Shown here piece by piece: positions 18,434-32,661 of a stretch of DNA of 64,000 bases. Under the pieces are notes generated by a model. The model saw only the letters and a list, made by a program, of their open reading frames with translations, searched no databases and was not told the origin of the DNA. The position numbers and the translations under genes were made by a program. The DNA is taken from assembly GCA_963662355.1 (NCBI GenBank), contig OY759361.1, positions 1,302,001-1,366,000 of the forward strand, given 5' to 3'. This stretch comes from WTFY01 sp026713925. Lineage in GTDB: Bacteria > Pseudomonadota > Gammaproteobacteria > UBA4575. Positions within the stretch are counted from its first letter, which is position 1. The number at the start of each line of letters is the position of its first letter.

Positions 18434-19186
18434 ATGGGAAGAAAAATTCGTATCAAATGGCCCATAGCGCGGTTTGTATCATTTGGTCAGGCTATTGCAA
18501 TTCTGCTCGTTGCTGTAGGCGTGGCATTCTGGCTGGGCCTGAAAACCGTCAGCTTGCCTTTTGGGAGCCAGACAGGACTTTCCGATGTTACGGACAGCAA
18601 AAAGAGAATCAGGCTGCTGGAAAAATTGAACAATGAACTGAAAAGTGAAGCCACAGTGGCCAAACATTCAGCTGAGCTTCAACGCATTGCAGTCGAGAAG
18701 ATGAAAAAAGCATTGCACGAAAAAGATTCAGAGCTGTTGAAGATAGCCCGGGAACTTCATTTTTACCGCACACTGCATTTGTCAGATGGGAATGATAGGG
18801 TAGTAAGAGTGCAAGCCTTTAATCTACAGGAAGGCAAGACTGCAAACGAGTTTATCTATGCACTGATATTAACAGGCATGCCCGGAAAAAAAGAAAAAGT
18901 CACCGGTGTAGTTGGCCTGACTGTTGAGGGAAAGCGCAGCGGTGCTGCAACGAAACTTGTATTAGAAGATGTCAGCAAGGCCAGTGATGATGTCTCGTTG
19001 AAGTTTTCTCTAAAATATTTTCAGGAAATCTCCGGCAGGTTTTTGTTGCCTGAAGACTTTGAACCGGGTAGCGTGCAAGTCACGTTACTTCTTGACAGCA
19101 GTAAAAAAAACCCGGTCATGGTGAGTTACAACTGGGATGAAGTTTTTGGAGACACTGGATTTCAGCCTGGTTTGATGAAGGAGTAA
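18434..19186 (+). CDS. Membrane-anchored coiled-coil protein (DUF6776-like)
   Basis: A 250-aa protein of unknown function. One TM helix is at about residues 14-36 (FGQAIAILLVAVGVAFWLGL), then a charged heptad-like stretch at 50-105 predicted to be coiled coil, then a soluble beta-rich domain to the end. It sits 2 nt before the bactofilin gene. In gammaproteobacteria this neighbour pair is conserved, so a role in envelope or cytoskeletal organisation with bactofilin is plausible but not shown. Confidence 0.7.
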   Translation: MGRKIRIKWPIARFVSFGQAIAILLVAVGVAFWLGLKTVSLPFGSQTGLSDVTDSKKRIRLLEKLNNELKSEATVAKHSAELQRIAVEKMKKALHEKDSELLKIARELHFYRTLHLSDGNDRVVRVQAFNLQEGKTANEFIYALILTGMPGKKEKVTGVVGLTVEGKRSGAATKLVLEDVSKASDDVSLKFSLKYFQEISGRFLLPEDFEPGSVQVTLLLDSSKKNPVMVSYNWDEVFGDTGFQPGLMKE

Positions 19187-19188
19187 AT

Positions 19189-19569
19189 ATGATATTTAAG
19201 AAAAAAATCAAGGCTGTCCATATTGATACTCTTATTGGTCCTTTTTCGAAAGTTTCGGGCGACGTGTACTACGGCGGTGGTTTGCAGATAGAAGGTACCG
19301 TTGAGGGAAATGTCGTGGCGAGATGCGAAGACAAGTGCGTGCTGGTTGTAGGCAAGCCGGGTGTGGTTGAAGGGGAAATACGTGGCCCCTATATTGTTAT
19401 AGGTGGTACCGTCCATGGTGATGTACATGCCAGCGAAAGCATTGAACTGAAGGAGGGAGCCAGGGTCAGCGGTGATATCCACTACAATTCACTGGAGATG
19501 GCAACCGGGGCTGAAGTGAATGGAAGGCTTGTACATCAACATTCTCCCAATATTGTAGAAACTGAATAA
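19189..19569 (+). CDS. Bactofilin
   Basis: A 126-aa bactofilin, a polymer-forming cytoskeletal protein built as a right-handed beta-helix. The repeated G-x-V/I pattern is visible (IEGTVEGNVVA, VEGEIRGPYIVIGGTVHGDVHA, VSGDIHY). Flanking N-terminal (KKKIKAVHIDTLIG) and C-terminal tails are polar. Bactofilins scaffold peptidoglycan enzymes or cell-shape factors at the membrane. It is translationally close to the membrane protein gene upstream. Confidence 0.92.
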   Translation: MIFKKKIKAVHIDTLIGPFSKVSGDVYYGGGLQIEGTVEGNVVARCEDKCVLVVGKPGVVEGEIRGPYIVIGGTVHGDVHASESIELKEGARVSGDIHYNSLEMATGAEVNGRLVHQHSPNIVETE

Positions 19570-19648
19570 TTGCGCACATTCGAGATATTGACTATTAAAT
19601 TGATGTCTAGTAGTTACTAGACCATAGTTTTTTAACAGGAGTGCAATA

Positions 19649-20005
19649 ATGTCTGTAACACAAATTGCCCCACCTGCATCGCTGATATTCACTGATGCGG
19701 CTGCAAACAAGGTACGGCAGCTTATTCAGGAAGAGGATAACGAAGGACTGAAGCTTCGTGTATTCGTAAGTGGTGGCGGGTGTTCCGGGTTTCAGTATGG
19801 ATTTACCTTTGATGAAATTCTGCAGGATGGTGATACTTCAGTTGAAAACGGAGGGATCACATTGCTGGTGGACCCAATGAGCTTTCAATATTTAATGGGT
19901 GCGGAAATTGATTACACAGAGGGGCTGGAGGGGGCGCAATTTGTCATTCGCAATCCCAATGCACAGACAACCTGTGGGTGTGGCTCCTCATTTTCTCCAG
20001 CTTAA
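19649..20005 (+). CDS. erpA: Iron-sulfur cluster insertion protein ErpA
   Basis: ErpA is an A-type carrier that delivers [4Fe-4S] clusters to apo-proteins such as IspG/IspH. The 118-aa protein has the three conserved cysteines in GGGCSGFQYGF and TTCGCGSSF. AACAGGAGTGC gives a good ribosome binding site before the ATG at 19649. It closes the argC-bactofilin run and is followed by a strong terminator. Confidence 0.96.
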   Translation: MSVTQIAPPASLIFTDAAANKVRQLIQEEDNEGLKLRVFVSGGGCSGFQYGFTFDEILQDGDTSVENGGITLLVDPMSFQYLMGAEIDYTEGLEGAQFVIRNPNAQTTCGCGSSFSPA

Positions 20006-20030
20006 GTTCAACTGACCTGATGATACAGTG

Positions 20031-20055
20031 AAAGGCACTCATGGAGTGCCTTTTT
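20031..20055 (+). terminator. Rho-independent terminator after erpA
   Basis: AAAGGCACTC pairs with GAGTGCCTTT around a three-base loop and runs into TTTTT. It lies 26 nt after the erpA stop and also faces the convergent anmK end, so it ends the argC-erpA transcript. Confidence 0.9.
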
Positions 20056-20201
20056 CGTGCGGGCTGTACGGGAGCTTCGTATAGTCCCTCCTGCAGCCCC
20101 TAAAGACTCAGTTCCCGGAATTTATTTTCTGCCCGTACACACGGTAAAATTTTTGAAAGCACAGTAGGTTGCGGGCGAAGCAGCTACCAGGAGGTCAGGG
20201 T

Positions 20202-21314
20202 TCAGTCAGGTTTGTACAGGTCGCCCAGAACAACTTTTCTTGTAGCGCCGGTCACACTTGGAACGTTACCTGGTTTCCCCTCCAGAGTTCGCCTGGCAAG
20301 CCAGGCAAAGGCCATGGCTTCCATCCATTTTTCCGAAACGCCATAGGTGCCGGTGCATTCGACATGGATATCGCATACAGCATGTTTGATACGCGAGACC
20401 AGATGGGCGTTATAACTGCCCCCTCCACACAGTAAAATTCGTGATGTATGTGCTGCGTGAGCTTTTACTGCTCGTGCAATGGATTGTGCTGTGAGTTCAA
20501 CCAGTGTCGCCTGAACATCCTTTTCTTCCACTGGTATTTTATACTGGTCAAGCATGCTCTCCAGCCAGAAAAGGTTGAACTTTTCGCGCCCCGTGGATTT
20601 TGGGGGTTGCTGCCTGAAATACGGGTCGGTCAGCATCAGATTCAACAAGCCCTGGCTTACTGTCCCGGCTTGAGCCCAGATTCCATTATGGTCAAATTCC
20701 AATCCCTGAAATTTTCGGGTCCAGGCATCAGACAGCGTGTTTGCAGGGCCTGTATCAAATCCCGTTATGTCTGACGCCGGGTCAGCAGGCAACGTCGTGA
20801 TATTGGCAATACCGCCCAGGTTAATAATAGCCCGGTTTTCCTCTATGGTCCTGAACAGTATTTCATGGTAACCACAAGCCAGGGGCGCCCCTTGGCCTCC
20901 GGCATCAATGTCTGCCTGGCGAAAATTTCCAACGGTCTGTATGCGTGTTTTTGAGGCAATTTGCCTGGCACTGCCAATTTGTATCGAGATCGGTGGCACA
21001 CCGGAAGGATTATGAAATACTGTTTGCCCATGACTGCCAATCGCTGCTACCTGGCTTGCCTGAACGGATGCCTTGTTCAGCAGATGGTGTACAGCGTCTG
21101 ACGAGGCCTGTGAGAACTTTTGCTCCAATTCTTCAATGTCCTGTGGCCACGTCCGTTTTGAAATCGCACGGTTTATCTCATATTTCAGGTCATTTTGTAT
21201 GGCTTGGCTGAAGTGCGCCACGACGTGGGAGTCGGATGCTGAAAAATCCATGAGAACCGCATCAATGGCATCCATGCTGGTGCCGGACATTAGCCCTATG
21301 TAGAGGTTGGGCAT
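20202..21314 (-). CDS. anmK: Anhydro-N-acetylmuramic acid kinase
   Basis: AnmK cleaves and phosphorylates 1,6-anhydroMurNAc released by lytic transglycosylases, returning it to MurNAc-6-P for wall recycling. The 370-aa protein opens with GLMSGTSMDAIDAVLMD, the family ATP loop, and has GSHGQTVFHNP, NLGGIANITTLP, FDTGPANTLSDAW and CGGGSYNAHL. It follows the M23 peptidase gene on the same strand with a 66-nt gap, the usual anmK-mepM neighbourhood next to tyrS. Confidence 0.97.
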   Translation of the reverse strand: MPNLYIGLMSGTSMDAIDAVLMDFSASDSHVVAHFSQAIQNDLKYEINRAISKRTWPQDIEELEQKFSQASSDAVHHLLNKASVQASQVAAIGSHGQTVFHNPSGVPPISIQIGSARQIASKTRIQTVGNFRQADIDAGGQGAPLACGYHEILFRTIEENRAIINLGGIANITTLPADPASDITGFDTGPANTLSDAWTRKFQGLEFDHNGIWAQAGTVSQGLLNLMLTDPYFRQQPPKSTGREKFNLFWLESMLDQYKIPVEEKDVQATLVELTAQSIARAVKAHAAHTSRILLCGGGSYNAHLVSRIKHAVCDIHVECTGTYGVSEKWMEAMAFAWLARRTLEGKPGNVPSVTGATRKVVLGDLYKPD

Positions 21315-21380
21315 GTCTGTGAAATTGCTGTGCCTCGTCCAGGCATGCGATTTGCTGCAGGTGGATTGATGAAGGCTGCC

Positions 21381-22763
21381 TTACAGGTCCTGCATGGCAA
21401 ATCTGTTTTGCCTGAAGAGGTCTAGTTGCGCCACAAGAGGCTGGATCGTAGCCCGGAAGCGCACCAGCTCTGAATTTGGCAGCGGTTTTGTACTAGGCAG
21501 CTTTATTTTCAGTGGATTGCGATGGACACCATTGACACGAAACTCGTAATGGAGGTGCGGACCAGTTGCCAGGCCTGTATTCCCAACATAACCGATGGTC
21601 TGGCCCTGTTTTACCAGGCTGCCGACACTGGTGCCACGTGCATACCTAGACATATGCGCGTACAGGGTGGTGTAGATGTTGCCGTGTCTCAGGACGATCG
21701 TTTTCCCGTATTGGCCTTTTGTGCCACGATAAATAACCCTCCCGGCCCCGGTAGCCATGATCGGTGTACCCGTTGCTGCAGCGTAATCAACGCCTTTGTG
21801 GGCACGAAATATATTCAGGATCGGATGCAGTCTTCGCGGGTTGAAATGGGAGCTTACGTACGCAAGGTTTACAGGGGTGCGCAGAAACGATTTGCGCAGG
21901 CTTTTACCGTCAGGGGAGTAATATTCGGTGTTGTTGTTTTGATCGGTATAACGGTATGCTCGATAGGTATTCCCGTTGTTTACGAATTCTGCAGCTACAA
22001 TATTGCCATCACCGACTTCCTCACCATCCAGGTAAAGCTTTTCATACAGGACTGTGAATGTGTCTCCGCGGCGGATATCCAGTGCAAAGTCTATATCCCA
22101 GTCATATATGCGGGCCAAGTCCATGATCAACAGGTCAGACATCCCGGATTTGCGCCCCGCAAGAAACAGTGAACTGCTGATACTTCCGCTGGCCACCTTC
22201 AAGATCCTTTCTGGCTTCTGATTCAGTTCCTCAACAGCAAAGGAGTTCCCATCTCTGTACAGATTCAGTGAGGTTGTCTGGTTGAGTTCAAATTCCAGAT
22301 GGTCGATTTTTTTGCCGCTTAAGGTAAAGTGCAACTTCTGGCCAGGGTAAATTGTTTCAAGCCGCCTGACATCCTTGCCAAGCTTCAGAATTCGAGGCAG
22401 CTCGGGATATATGTCCAGCCGGTTGAATATCGACGAAAGGGTATCGCCTTTTTTTACTGCAACGGTGGTACGGTTTCTCTTTTCTGTATGTATGCTGGCA
22501 AGTGGCAAGTCTGGTTTGTTTGTTTCGAAAACAGGATCTTTTTGAGGGAACTGTACAAGTGCCTCAGTCAAGGGATCAGGGTTTGCCGGTTTAGATGGCA
22601 GGAGATAGGCCACCTCGATGCCGGAAGGGTCTGTTTCAACGAGTGAGGCTTGGCTTGGAAGCATATGAAACTCGCTAACGGTAACAATTGCAACTGCGAA
22701 CAGTGCAACAGGAAGATAAAGTAATGGGATGCTGAATCTTGGGTGATTGCGGAAAAACCTCAT
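21381..22763 (-). CDS. M23-family murein endopeptidase (MepM/YebA-like)
   Basis: A 460-aa envelope peptidase that cuts peptidoglycan cross-links during growth. Order: an N-terminal membrane anchor at residues 12-30; a LysM/OapA-like segment near 100-150 (VKKGDTLSSIFNRL); a linker domain; and the C-terminal LytM domain. The zinc ligands are visible in RRLHPILNIFRAHKGVDYAA (HxxxD) and GPHLHYEFRVNG (HxH). It is divergent from tyrS, an arrangement conserved in gammaproteobacteria. Confidence 0.93.
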   Translation of the reverse strand: MRFFRNHPRFSIPLLYLPVALFAVAIVTVSEFHMLPSQASLVETDPSGIEVAYLLPSKPANPDPLTEALVQFPQKDPVFETNKPDLPLASIHTEKRNRTTVAVKKGDTLSSIFNRLDIYPELPRILKLGKDVRRLETIYPGQKLHFTLSGKKIDHLEFELNQTTSLNLYRDGNSFAVEELNQKPERILKVASGSISSSLFLAGRKSGMSDLLIMDLARIYDWDIDFALDIRRGDTFTVLYEKLYLDGEEVGDGNIVAAEFVNNGNTYRAYRYTDQNNNTEYYSPDGKSLRKSFLRTPVNLAYVSSHFNPRRLHPILNIFRAHKGVDYAAATGTPIMATGAGRVIYRGTKGQYGKTIVLRHGNIYTTLYAHMSRYARGTSVGSLVKQGQTIGYVGNTGLATGPHLHYEFRVNGVHRNPLKIKLPSTKPLPNSELVRFRATIQPLVAQLDLFRQNRFAMQDL

Positions 22764-22916
22764 ATTATTAAAATCCAGCGTTAACCAGCGACTTGCGAAT
22801 GCGTGAGAATAATCTCAATTTTTGGCATAGAATGACATCCCTGTTATTTTGGGCGCCTGCAGAATTTAGCAAAACTGGTCCGCCAATTAAAGGCAGAATG
22901 ACCAGAACTTTTCAGA

Positions 22917-24116
22917 ATGATTGATAAAACATCCATAGACGAGCTGGTTAGAGGGGCTGAGGAAGTTCTACTGCCTGAGGAACTGAAATCCAAGTTGGCA
23001 CGAGGCAAGCCGCTGCGGGTAAAAGCAGGATTTGACCCTACCGCTCCCGATCTGCACCTTGGACACACTGTGCTGATAAACAAATTACGCCAGTTTCAGC
23101 AGGCAGGACATGAAATCATATTCCTGATTGGCGATTTCACAGGCATGATTGGCGATCCAACTGGCAGGAACATCATGCGACAGCCTCTTACTCGTGAAGA
23201 GATTCAGCAAAATGCTGAAACCTATCATGAACAGATTTTCAAAATTCTTGACCCGGAAAAAACGGTGGTTGAATTCAATTCGGCCTGGATGGATCAGAAA
23301 AGTGCTGCAGACCTGGTTCGCCTGGCGTCAAAATACACGGTTGCCCGCATGCTGGAGCGCAATGATTTTGACAAACGTTACCAGTCAGGACAGGGGATTG
23401 CCATACACGAGTTTCTGTATCCTCTGATCCAGGGCTATGATTCTGTCGCCTTGAAAGCGGATGTGGAGCTTGGTGGCACTGATCAGAAATTCAACTTGCT
23501 TGTGGGCCGTGAAATTCAAAAGGAGTACGGTCAGGAGCCCCAGGTCATCATGACCATGCCCATTCTGGAAGGTGTGACCCAGGGCCCTGAAAAAATGTCC
23601 AAGTCGCTGGACAACTATATTGGTATTGGTGAAGCACCCAATGAAATTTTCGGCAAGATCATGAGCATTGATGATGACAAGATGTGGCGTTGGTTTGAAT
23701 TGCTGAGCTTTCGTCCAATGAGTGAGATCGATTTATTTAAGGAAGATATAGGGAAAGGAGAAAATCCGAGAGACATCAAGTTTAAGCTGGCTTCTGAGAT
23801 TACAGAGCGCTTTCATGGCGCGCATGCAGCGCATGCAGCAAAAGCAGATTTTATTCAGCGCTTTCAAAAAAGTGCCATACCCGATGATGTACCGGAAAAG
23901 AATATCCAATGCACAGCCGGCAAGATTCCAATCGGGAACCTTTTGAAAGATGCGGGCATGGTAGCCAGTACTTCAGAGGCAATCCGCATGATCAGGCAGG
24001 GTGCAGTGAAAATTGATGGGACCAAAGTAGAGGATGTTAAACTGGTTTTGCATGTGGGGACTTCAGGTGTATTTCAGGTTGGAAAACGCAGAATTGCAAA
24101 AATAAGCCTGAGCTGA
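22917..24116 (+). CDS. tyrS: Tyrosyl-tRNA synthetase
   Basis: TyrS charges tRNA-Tyr. The 399-aa protein belongs to the TyrZ-type group: the HIGH-like motif is HLGH in FDPTAPDLHLGHTVL, the KMSKS motif is intact at about residue 230 (PEKMSKSLDNY), and a C-terminal S4 RNA-binding domain spans about 335-399. Its cognate tRNA-Tyr gene is also in the window at 51084. The start at 22917 is an ATG just after CAGAATG. Confidence 0.97.
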   Translation: MIDKTSIDELVRGAEEVLLPEELKSKLARGKPLRVKAGFDPTAPDLHLGHTVLINKLRQFQQAGHEIIFLIGDFTGMIGDPTGRNIMRQPLTREEIQQNAETYHEQIFKILDPEKTVVEFNSAWMDQKSAADLVRLASKYTVARMLERNDFDKRYQSGQGIAIHEFLYPLIQGYDSVALKADVELGGTDQKFNLLVGREIQKEYGQEPQVIMTMPILEGVTQGPEKMSKSLDNYIGIGEAPNEIFGKIMSIDDDKMWRWFELLSFRPMSEIDLFKEDIGKGENPRDIKFKLASEITERFHGAHAAHAAKADFIQRFQKSAIPDDVPEKNIQCTAGKIPIGNLLKDAGMVASTSEAIRMIRQGAVKIDGTKVEDVKLVLHVGTSGVFQVGKRRIAKISLS

Positions 24117-24257
24117 CTGTCGAACACTGGCGCCAAGGACCGTACGTCCCCTGGCTGAGGGTCACACCGGATACCCTGCAGCCTCCGACAGGACGATCTG
24201 TGGCCACACGCTTTTCCGAAAAGGCTGATTGTCGATTTCAGGTGGCTAAATGCCTGG

Positions 24258-24923
24258 TCATTCCAGCGAAAGGATTTCCGACAAGTCCTTAATTTCATGG
24301 TCCGCCTTGTACGGCAGATGTTCTGGGGTTCGGTTGTACCGGTTGATCCAGGCCGTATGGAAACCGCAGGCAACCGCACCTGCTATGTCCCACGAATTTG
24401 ACGACACAAAGCAGATTTTATTACGCGGCAAACCAAGCTGCTCTCCTACAAATTCATACACTGAAGGCGAGGGTTTATAGGAGCGGACCTGTTCGGTTGA
24501 ATAGACGCCATCCAAAAGCTCATTGATGCCTGCATGCCTCAATGTTGAATTCAGTTTTTGTGGTGACCCGTTCGAGAGCACGGCTGTTTGCATTCCAGCC
24601 TGTTTCAATGTGGTCAGCACTTCCTGGACATCCGGGTAGCAAGTCAGTTCGGAGTGCGCTTTCAAGATCTGATTCTTGATGTCCTCGCTTTCTACCCCGT
24701 ACACGGCACAAGCAAAATCAAGTGCATATTTACGGATCTTTTCATAACTCGTGTATTGGTTCATCAAGCTTAGCTGTGATGAGTACTGAAGTCGTTTGGA
24801 ACGCCATAATTTGTAGATAACTAGTGCGTTCTCCCCTAGTTCATCACGATATTTTTCGAATGGGAGATAGGTATCCAGTAATGCCCCGTAGGCATTGAAA
24901 ACGTATGATTTAATTTTATTCAT
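24258..24923 (-). CDS. Haloacid dehalogenase type II-like HAD protein with Asn in place of the nucleophile
   Basis: A 221-aa HAD protein of the L-2-haloacid dehalogenase group: the N-terminal block reads VFNAYGALLDTY where active members have FDAYGTLFD, followed by VLSNGSPQKLN (motif II), SYKPSPSVYEF (motif III Lys) and SNSWDIAGAVACGF (motif IV). The AAT codon makes residue 10 Asn instead of the nucleophilic Asp, so ordinary HAD catalysis is not expected. All other motifs are kept, which argues against a decaying gene. It could bind rather than hydrolyse a ligand. Confidence 0.85.
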   Translation of the reverse strand: MNKIKSYVFNAYGALLDTYLPFEKYRDELGENALVIYKLWRSKRLQYSSQLSLMNQYTSYEKIRKYALDFACAVYGVESEDIKNQILKAHSELTCYPDVQEVLTTLKQAGMQTAVLSNGSPQKLNSTLRHAGINELLDGVYSTEQVRSYKPSPSVYEFVGEQLGLPRNKICFVSSNSWDIAGAVACGFHTAWINRYNRTPEHLPYKADHEIKDLSEILSLE

Positions 24924-25437
24924 CAGGGTACTTCAGGAATGCTGTGAAATCTTTCAGCTTTACCTGCAAGTTCACATGTGCCTGACTCAGGCAACTGTAT
25001 TGGCTTGCGGTTACTGAATGAGGGTGTCACCTACGTAGTAGGCCGCCAGATAGTGTATCCATTCAAACAGGTGAAATCCCTTTATATTGCTATACCTTGT
25101 CTGGATTATAATATGTTCCCGCGTGTCCTTCCAATGGAAATTTGTCATGCGCTGTCAGAATCACTGCAATTTCGATCTACATGTATGCTTCGCGGAGCCG
25201 TTCTCTGACAGTATTTCATAATGGAACCATCCTTGTCTGCATGCCTGCTGCTGTGCACCTGAAGGTATACATTTGCTGCCGTAAGGGTCTTTCCGGATGG
25301 ACTAGTGCCCAAGCCATGCCTAGTCGGTTCAGAGTTTCCAATACCCATGAAATGTCGGCAGGCTTAAATCCTGTTATTGCTTACATGCGAGACCTGTGCA
25401 GGCCCTGACTCATTCCCCAAGATACTCAAACATTTAC
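24924..25437. other. Intergenic region upstream of the rrn promoter
   Basis: About 510 bases between the HAD gene and the rrn promoter. Open frames are short and carry no motif or ribosome binding site. The stretch probably holds the HAD promoter and upstream elements of the rrn promoter, but no individual site can be assigned. Confidence 0.5.
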
Positions 25438-25465
25438 TTGACGTGAGTATAAAGCTACCTATAAT
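25438..25465 (+). promoter_or_regulatory. Sigma-70 promoter of the rrn operon
   Basis: TTGACG at 25438-25443 and a perfect TATAAT at 25460-25465 are 16 nt apart, placing transcription start near 25472, about 280 nt before the 16S 5' end. That distance is normal for an rrn leader. It is the strongest promoter-like sequence in the window. Confidence 0.85.
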
Positions 25466-25749
25466 GCACCCACCACAAATCTTGTGTAATGTATCCCGTG
25501 AGTGCGACTTTCGGCTTTCTGCCTGATTTTGACAGAAGCAGGCATAAAGGCATACACTTGGTATTGCTCACGGCACCTTGCCGGAGTCGTTTTTTTACAA
25601 AATGGAAATCGAGATGACTTGTGTGGGCGCTCTGTAGGCGCCTTACCTTGAAGTAAGGGTGATAACCATTCAGATGAGATAGGCCACTGTGGCAGGTGAC
25701 TGCACCAGAGGGCTTATTCAAGAGTCGCGGCTTATGCCGCAACAATTTT

Positions 25750-27297
<1,548 letters not shown>

Positions 27298-27512
27298 TAG
27301 AGAGCAGTTATCACTTCGCCCGCAGAACGCCCACACAAGTCAATCTAGATAACCAGGTATACGGCAGAATGACCAGTTCTGTGTAATCCGTATGCCTCAA
27401 TTTTGTATGCAGGATTGGAGCCGGCAAGCTGGCTCACGAGAAATGAGAAGCTTTTTGTTTTTGCAGGGTGCAAGATCCAGGTACGCTTGGCAGGGTTAGT
27501 ATACGAGGTTCT

Positions 27513-27589
<77 letters not shown>

Positions 27590-27695
27590 CTTTATGGTTC
27601 ATTTTGTGTGGGGGACTGCTTATGTATTTGGAACTGCACCTCTAAATTATTTCCTTGGTCTGAAACGAAAGTAAATTTTTCTTGCAGAATTTCAA

Positions 27696-27771
27696 GGGGC
27701 TATAGCTCAGCAGGGAGAGCGCCTGCTTTGCACGCAGGAGGTCCGCGGTTCGATCCCGCGTAGCTCCACCA
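27696..27771 (+). tRNA. tRNA-Ala (anticodon TGC)
   Basis: A 76-nt tRNA, second in the 16S-23S spacer. Acceptor GGGGCTA pairs with TAGCTCC (with one G-U type mismatch), the anticodon loop TTTGCAC gives TGC, the T-loop is GTTCGAT, and CCA is encoded. Confidence 0.98.
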
Positions 27772-27837
27772 GATTTTTAGGATGGTTTATCGGTATCAAT
27801 TATGGTATTAGAAAGCTGATTGATAGCGATGATAAGT

Positions 27838-27868
27838 ACTCTGGAATACATGTTCAGAGTGTTTTTTT
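27838..27868 (+). terminator. Weak terminator-like hairpin inside the rrn spacer
   Basis: ACTCTG and CAGAGT form a 6-bp stem with an 11-base loop, followed by G and seven T. It lies 66 nt after tRNA-Ala and 200 nt before 23S. rrn antitermination would normally read through it; it may be a processing or attenuation element, or chance. Confidence 0.3.
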
Positions 27869-28064
27869 ACAATTTGGAAATCAACTAGGCAATAGATAAA
27901 TCACTAAAATGTTTTATCTCAAGTTTTGTTTTGTTCATGCATAAAATCTCAGTACAGCAATCCAGGTTGCTGGCTTCACGGAGAGAATTTGGACAGGAGC
28001 ATGGAGCAGTATCACTGCCCCGAGTTTTGTTCAGAGTATCAAGTGAGGGTGTTTGAGGTTATAT

Positions 28065-31012
<2,948 letters not shown>

Positions 31013-31086
31013 TATAACACTCAAGCAAACTGAGTGATGTAGACAAAACGTCCCAGTTGCCTAGTTGGATTCCAAATAATAAGGTT

Positions 31087-31206
31087 TGCCTGGCGGCAAC
31101 AGAGCGCTGGATACCACCCGATACCATCCCGAACTCGGCAGTGAAACGGCGCATCGCCGATGGTAGTGCGGGGTCTCCCCGTGTGAGAGTAGGTCACTGT
31201 CAGGCA
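31087..31206 (+). rRNA. rrf: 5S ribosomal RNA
   Basis: A 120-nt 5S rRNA starting TGCCTGGCGGC and ending CTGTCAGGCA, whose ends form the terminal helix. Loop C/E sequences CCGAACTCGG and TGGTAGTGCGGGG are typical. It lies 75 nt after 23S. Confidence 0.97.
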
Positions 31207-31213
31207 TCAATTC

Positions 31214-31248
31214 AAAGCCCCGTTCTCACAGAGAGCGGGGCTTTTTTG
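31214..31248 (+). terminator. Rho-independent terminator of the rrn operon
   Basis: AAAGCCCCG..CTC pairs with GAG..CGGGGCTTT and ends in a T run (CTTTTTTG). It begins 8 nt after 5S. The GC-rich stem is strong, as expected for an rrn operon. Confidence 0.95.
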
Positions 31249-31295
31249 TCTGGTCTCGTGTATTTCACACGAGCCATCCCAGTCAGGCTGAACGG

Positions 31296-32396
31296 CTAGG
31301 CAGTACCGCAGGCATGTACCAGGTAGTCATGGCAGGCACTGTAGTCGCCGCGAAAGCAGATAAAGTCTTTGCGTTGCCGCAATTGATCTTCATACATTGG
31401 GTCATAGTAGTAGTTCAGTACTGAAACCAGCCAGTCATAATGTTTTCGGATATCTCCGGTTCTTGCCTGCAAGTCTAGCGCCTGCTGCATGGTGTTGCGG
31501 ATCCCCTGGTACCGGGCCGGGCCCAATCTTTTTCTAATTCTGTCCAAGCTGTCCAGGAGGTAGGCAGAAAATGCATCATATCCATCACTCCCGTCGCCCA
31601 AATTTCTGAATTCCAGGTGCATGTCTTGCACGTATTCCTTGATCAGCCGTTCCAGCCTTGCTTCAAAAGGTTCCTCAATGACGACAATTGCTGACTGGCG
31701 CATCTTTTCAAACAGCGATTTGGGGATTCCCGCTTTTCCGATTGTGCGTGCTTCATCTTCCAGCACGATCGACTGAATCTGCCTGTATTTCAGCTTCAGG
31801 AAGCCAATTGCCAGGATGTTTTCAAAATTGACCTGGGAGTTCTGGCTTTTTGCATGGCGTCCAAAGCTAGACCCCCTGTGGTATGCGGCAGCTTCCAGGT
31901 CAACGCCATGTTTCAGGCTGCTCACCAGAGTGGTTTTTCCGTTGCCGGTCTTACCGCCAACCAGTGTGAATTCGCATTGCTTGACCATGGTGTCCAGTTC
32001 GGCCAGAAGAAATGCCCGCAACGCCTTGTAGCCACCCGATACGACAGGAAAATCAGTGCCTGCTTCATGCATCCATTGCTGGGCAATTTGCGAGCGCAGA
32101 CCACCACGGAAGCAATACAGCGCACCATCAGGATTCCGGTTGGCAAACTCAATCCATGCCGCAATGCGCGTTTCGCGTACAGTGTTTTGGACCAGCTCGT
32201 GCCCTTTTCTGATGGCATCTTGCTTGCCGTGCTGTTTGTAGCAGATGCCTACCGTTTCACGCTGCTGGTTATCCATGATCGGCAGGTTTTTCGCAGCCGG
32301 AAAAGCCCCACGCTCAAATTCCACTGGTGCACGTACGTCAATCAATGGAATATTCTTGACAAATATATCAGTGTAGGTATGTGTATCTTGGCGCAT
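31296..32396 (-). CDS. mnmH: tRNA 2-selenouridine synthase (MnmH/SelU)
   Basis: MnmH converts 2-thiouridine at the wobble position of tRNA Lys, Glu and Gln to 2-selenouridine through a geranylated intermediate, using selenophosphate. The 366-aa protein has an N-terminal rhodanese domain whose active Cys is in YCFRGGLRSQ, and a P-loop domain with GGKTGNGKTTL at about residue 143. The family is unmistakable. No selD is in the window; it must be elsewhere if the enzyme is used for selenation. It is convergent with the rrn operon. Confidence 0.95.
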   Translation of the reverse strand: MRQDTHTYTDIFVKNIPLIDVRAPVEFERGAFPAAKNLPIMDNQQRETVGICYKQHGKQDAIRKGHELVQNTVRETRIAAWIEFANRNPDGALYCFRGGLRSQIAQQWMHEAGTDFPVVSGGYKALRAFLLAELDTMVKQCEFTLVGGKTGNGKTTLVSSLKHGVDLEAAAYHRGSSFGRHAKSQNSQVNFENILAIGFLKLKYRQIQSIVLEDEARTIGKAGIPKSLFEKMRQSAIVVIEEPFEARLERLIKEYVQDMHLEFRNLGDGSDGYDAFSAYLLDSLDRIRKRLGPARYQGIRNTMQQALDLQARTGDIRKHYDWLVSVLNYYYDPMYEDQLRQRKDFICFRGDYSACHDYLVHACGTA

Positions 32397-32661
32397 TGCC
32401 GTCTGTTGAAAAGTGAATCGGTGTTCCTATAGCGTGCCATCGCCAAGGCAGATGATGTCTGCATTTGCCGGCATAGCCCTGTCCAGGGGCTCATTTTGCC
32501 AAAAAGTGCTTTCCCGTGCCATTGGCGGATCAGGAACATGGGTATGCCCTGTTGATGACGGAACAGATTTCTCAATGTACGGTCGAATGTATTTTGAACT
32601 GGAGGATTCTGTATATTCCGGTTGATTTCGTAGCTGGGGATCAGCAGAATTGCTTGTTGTT

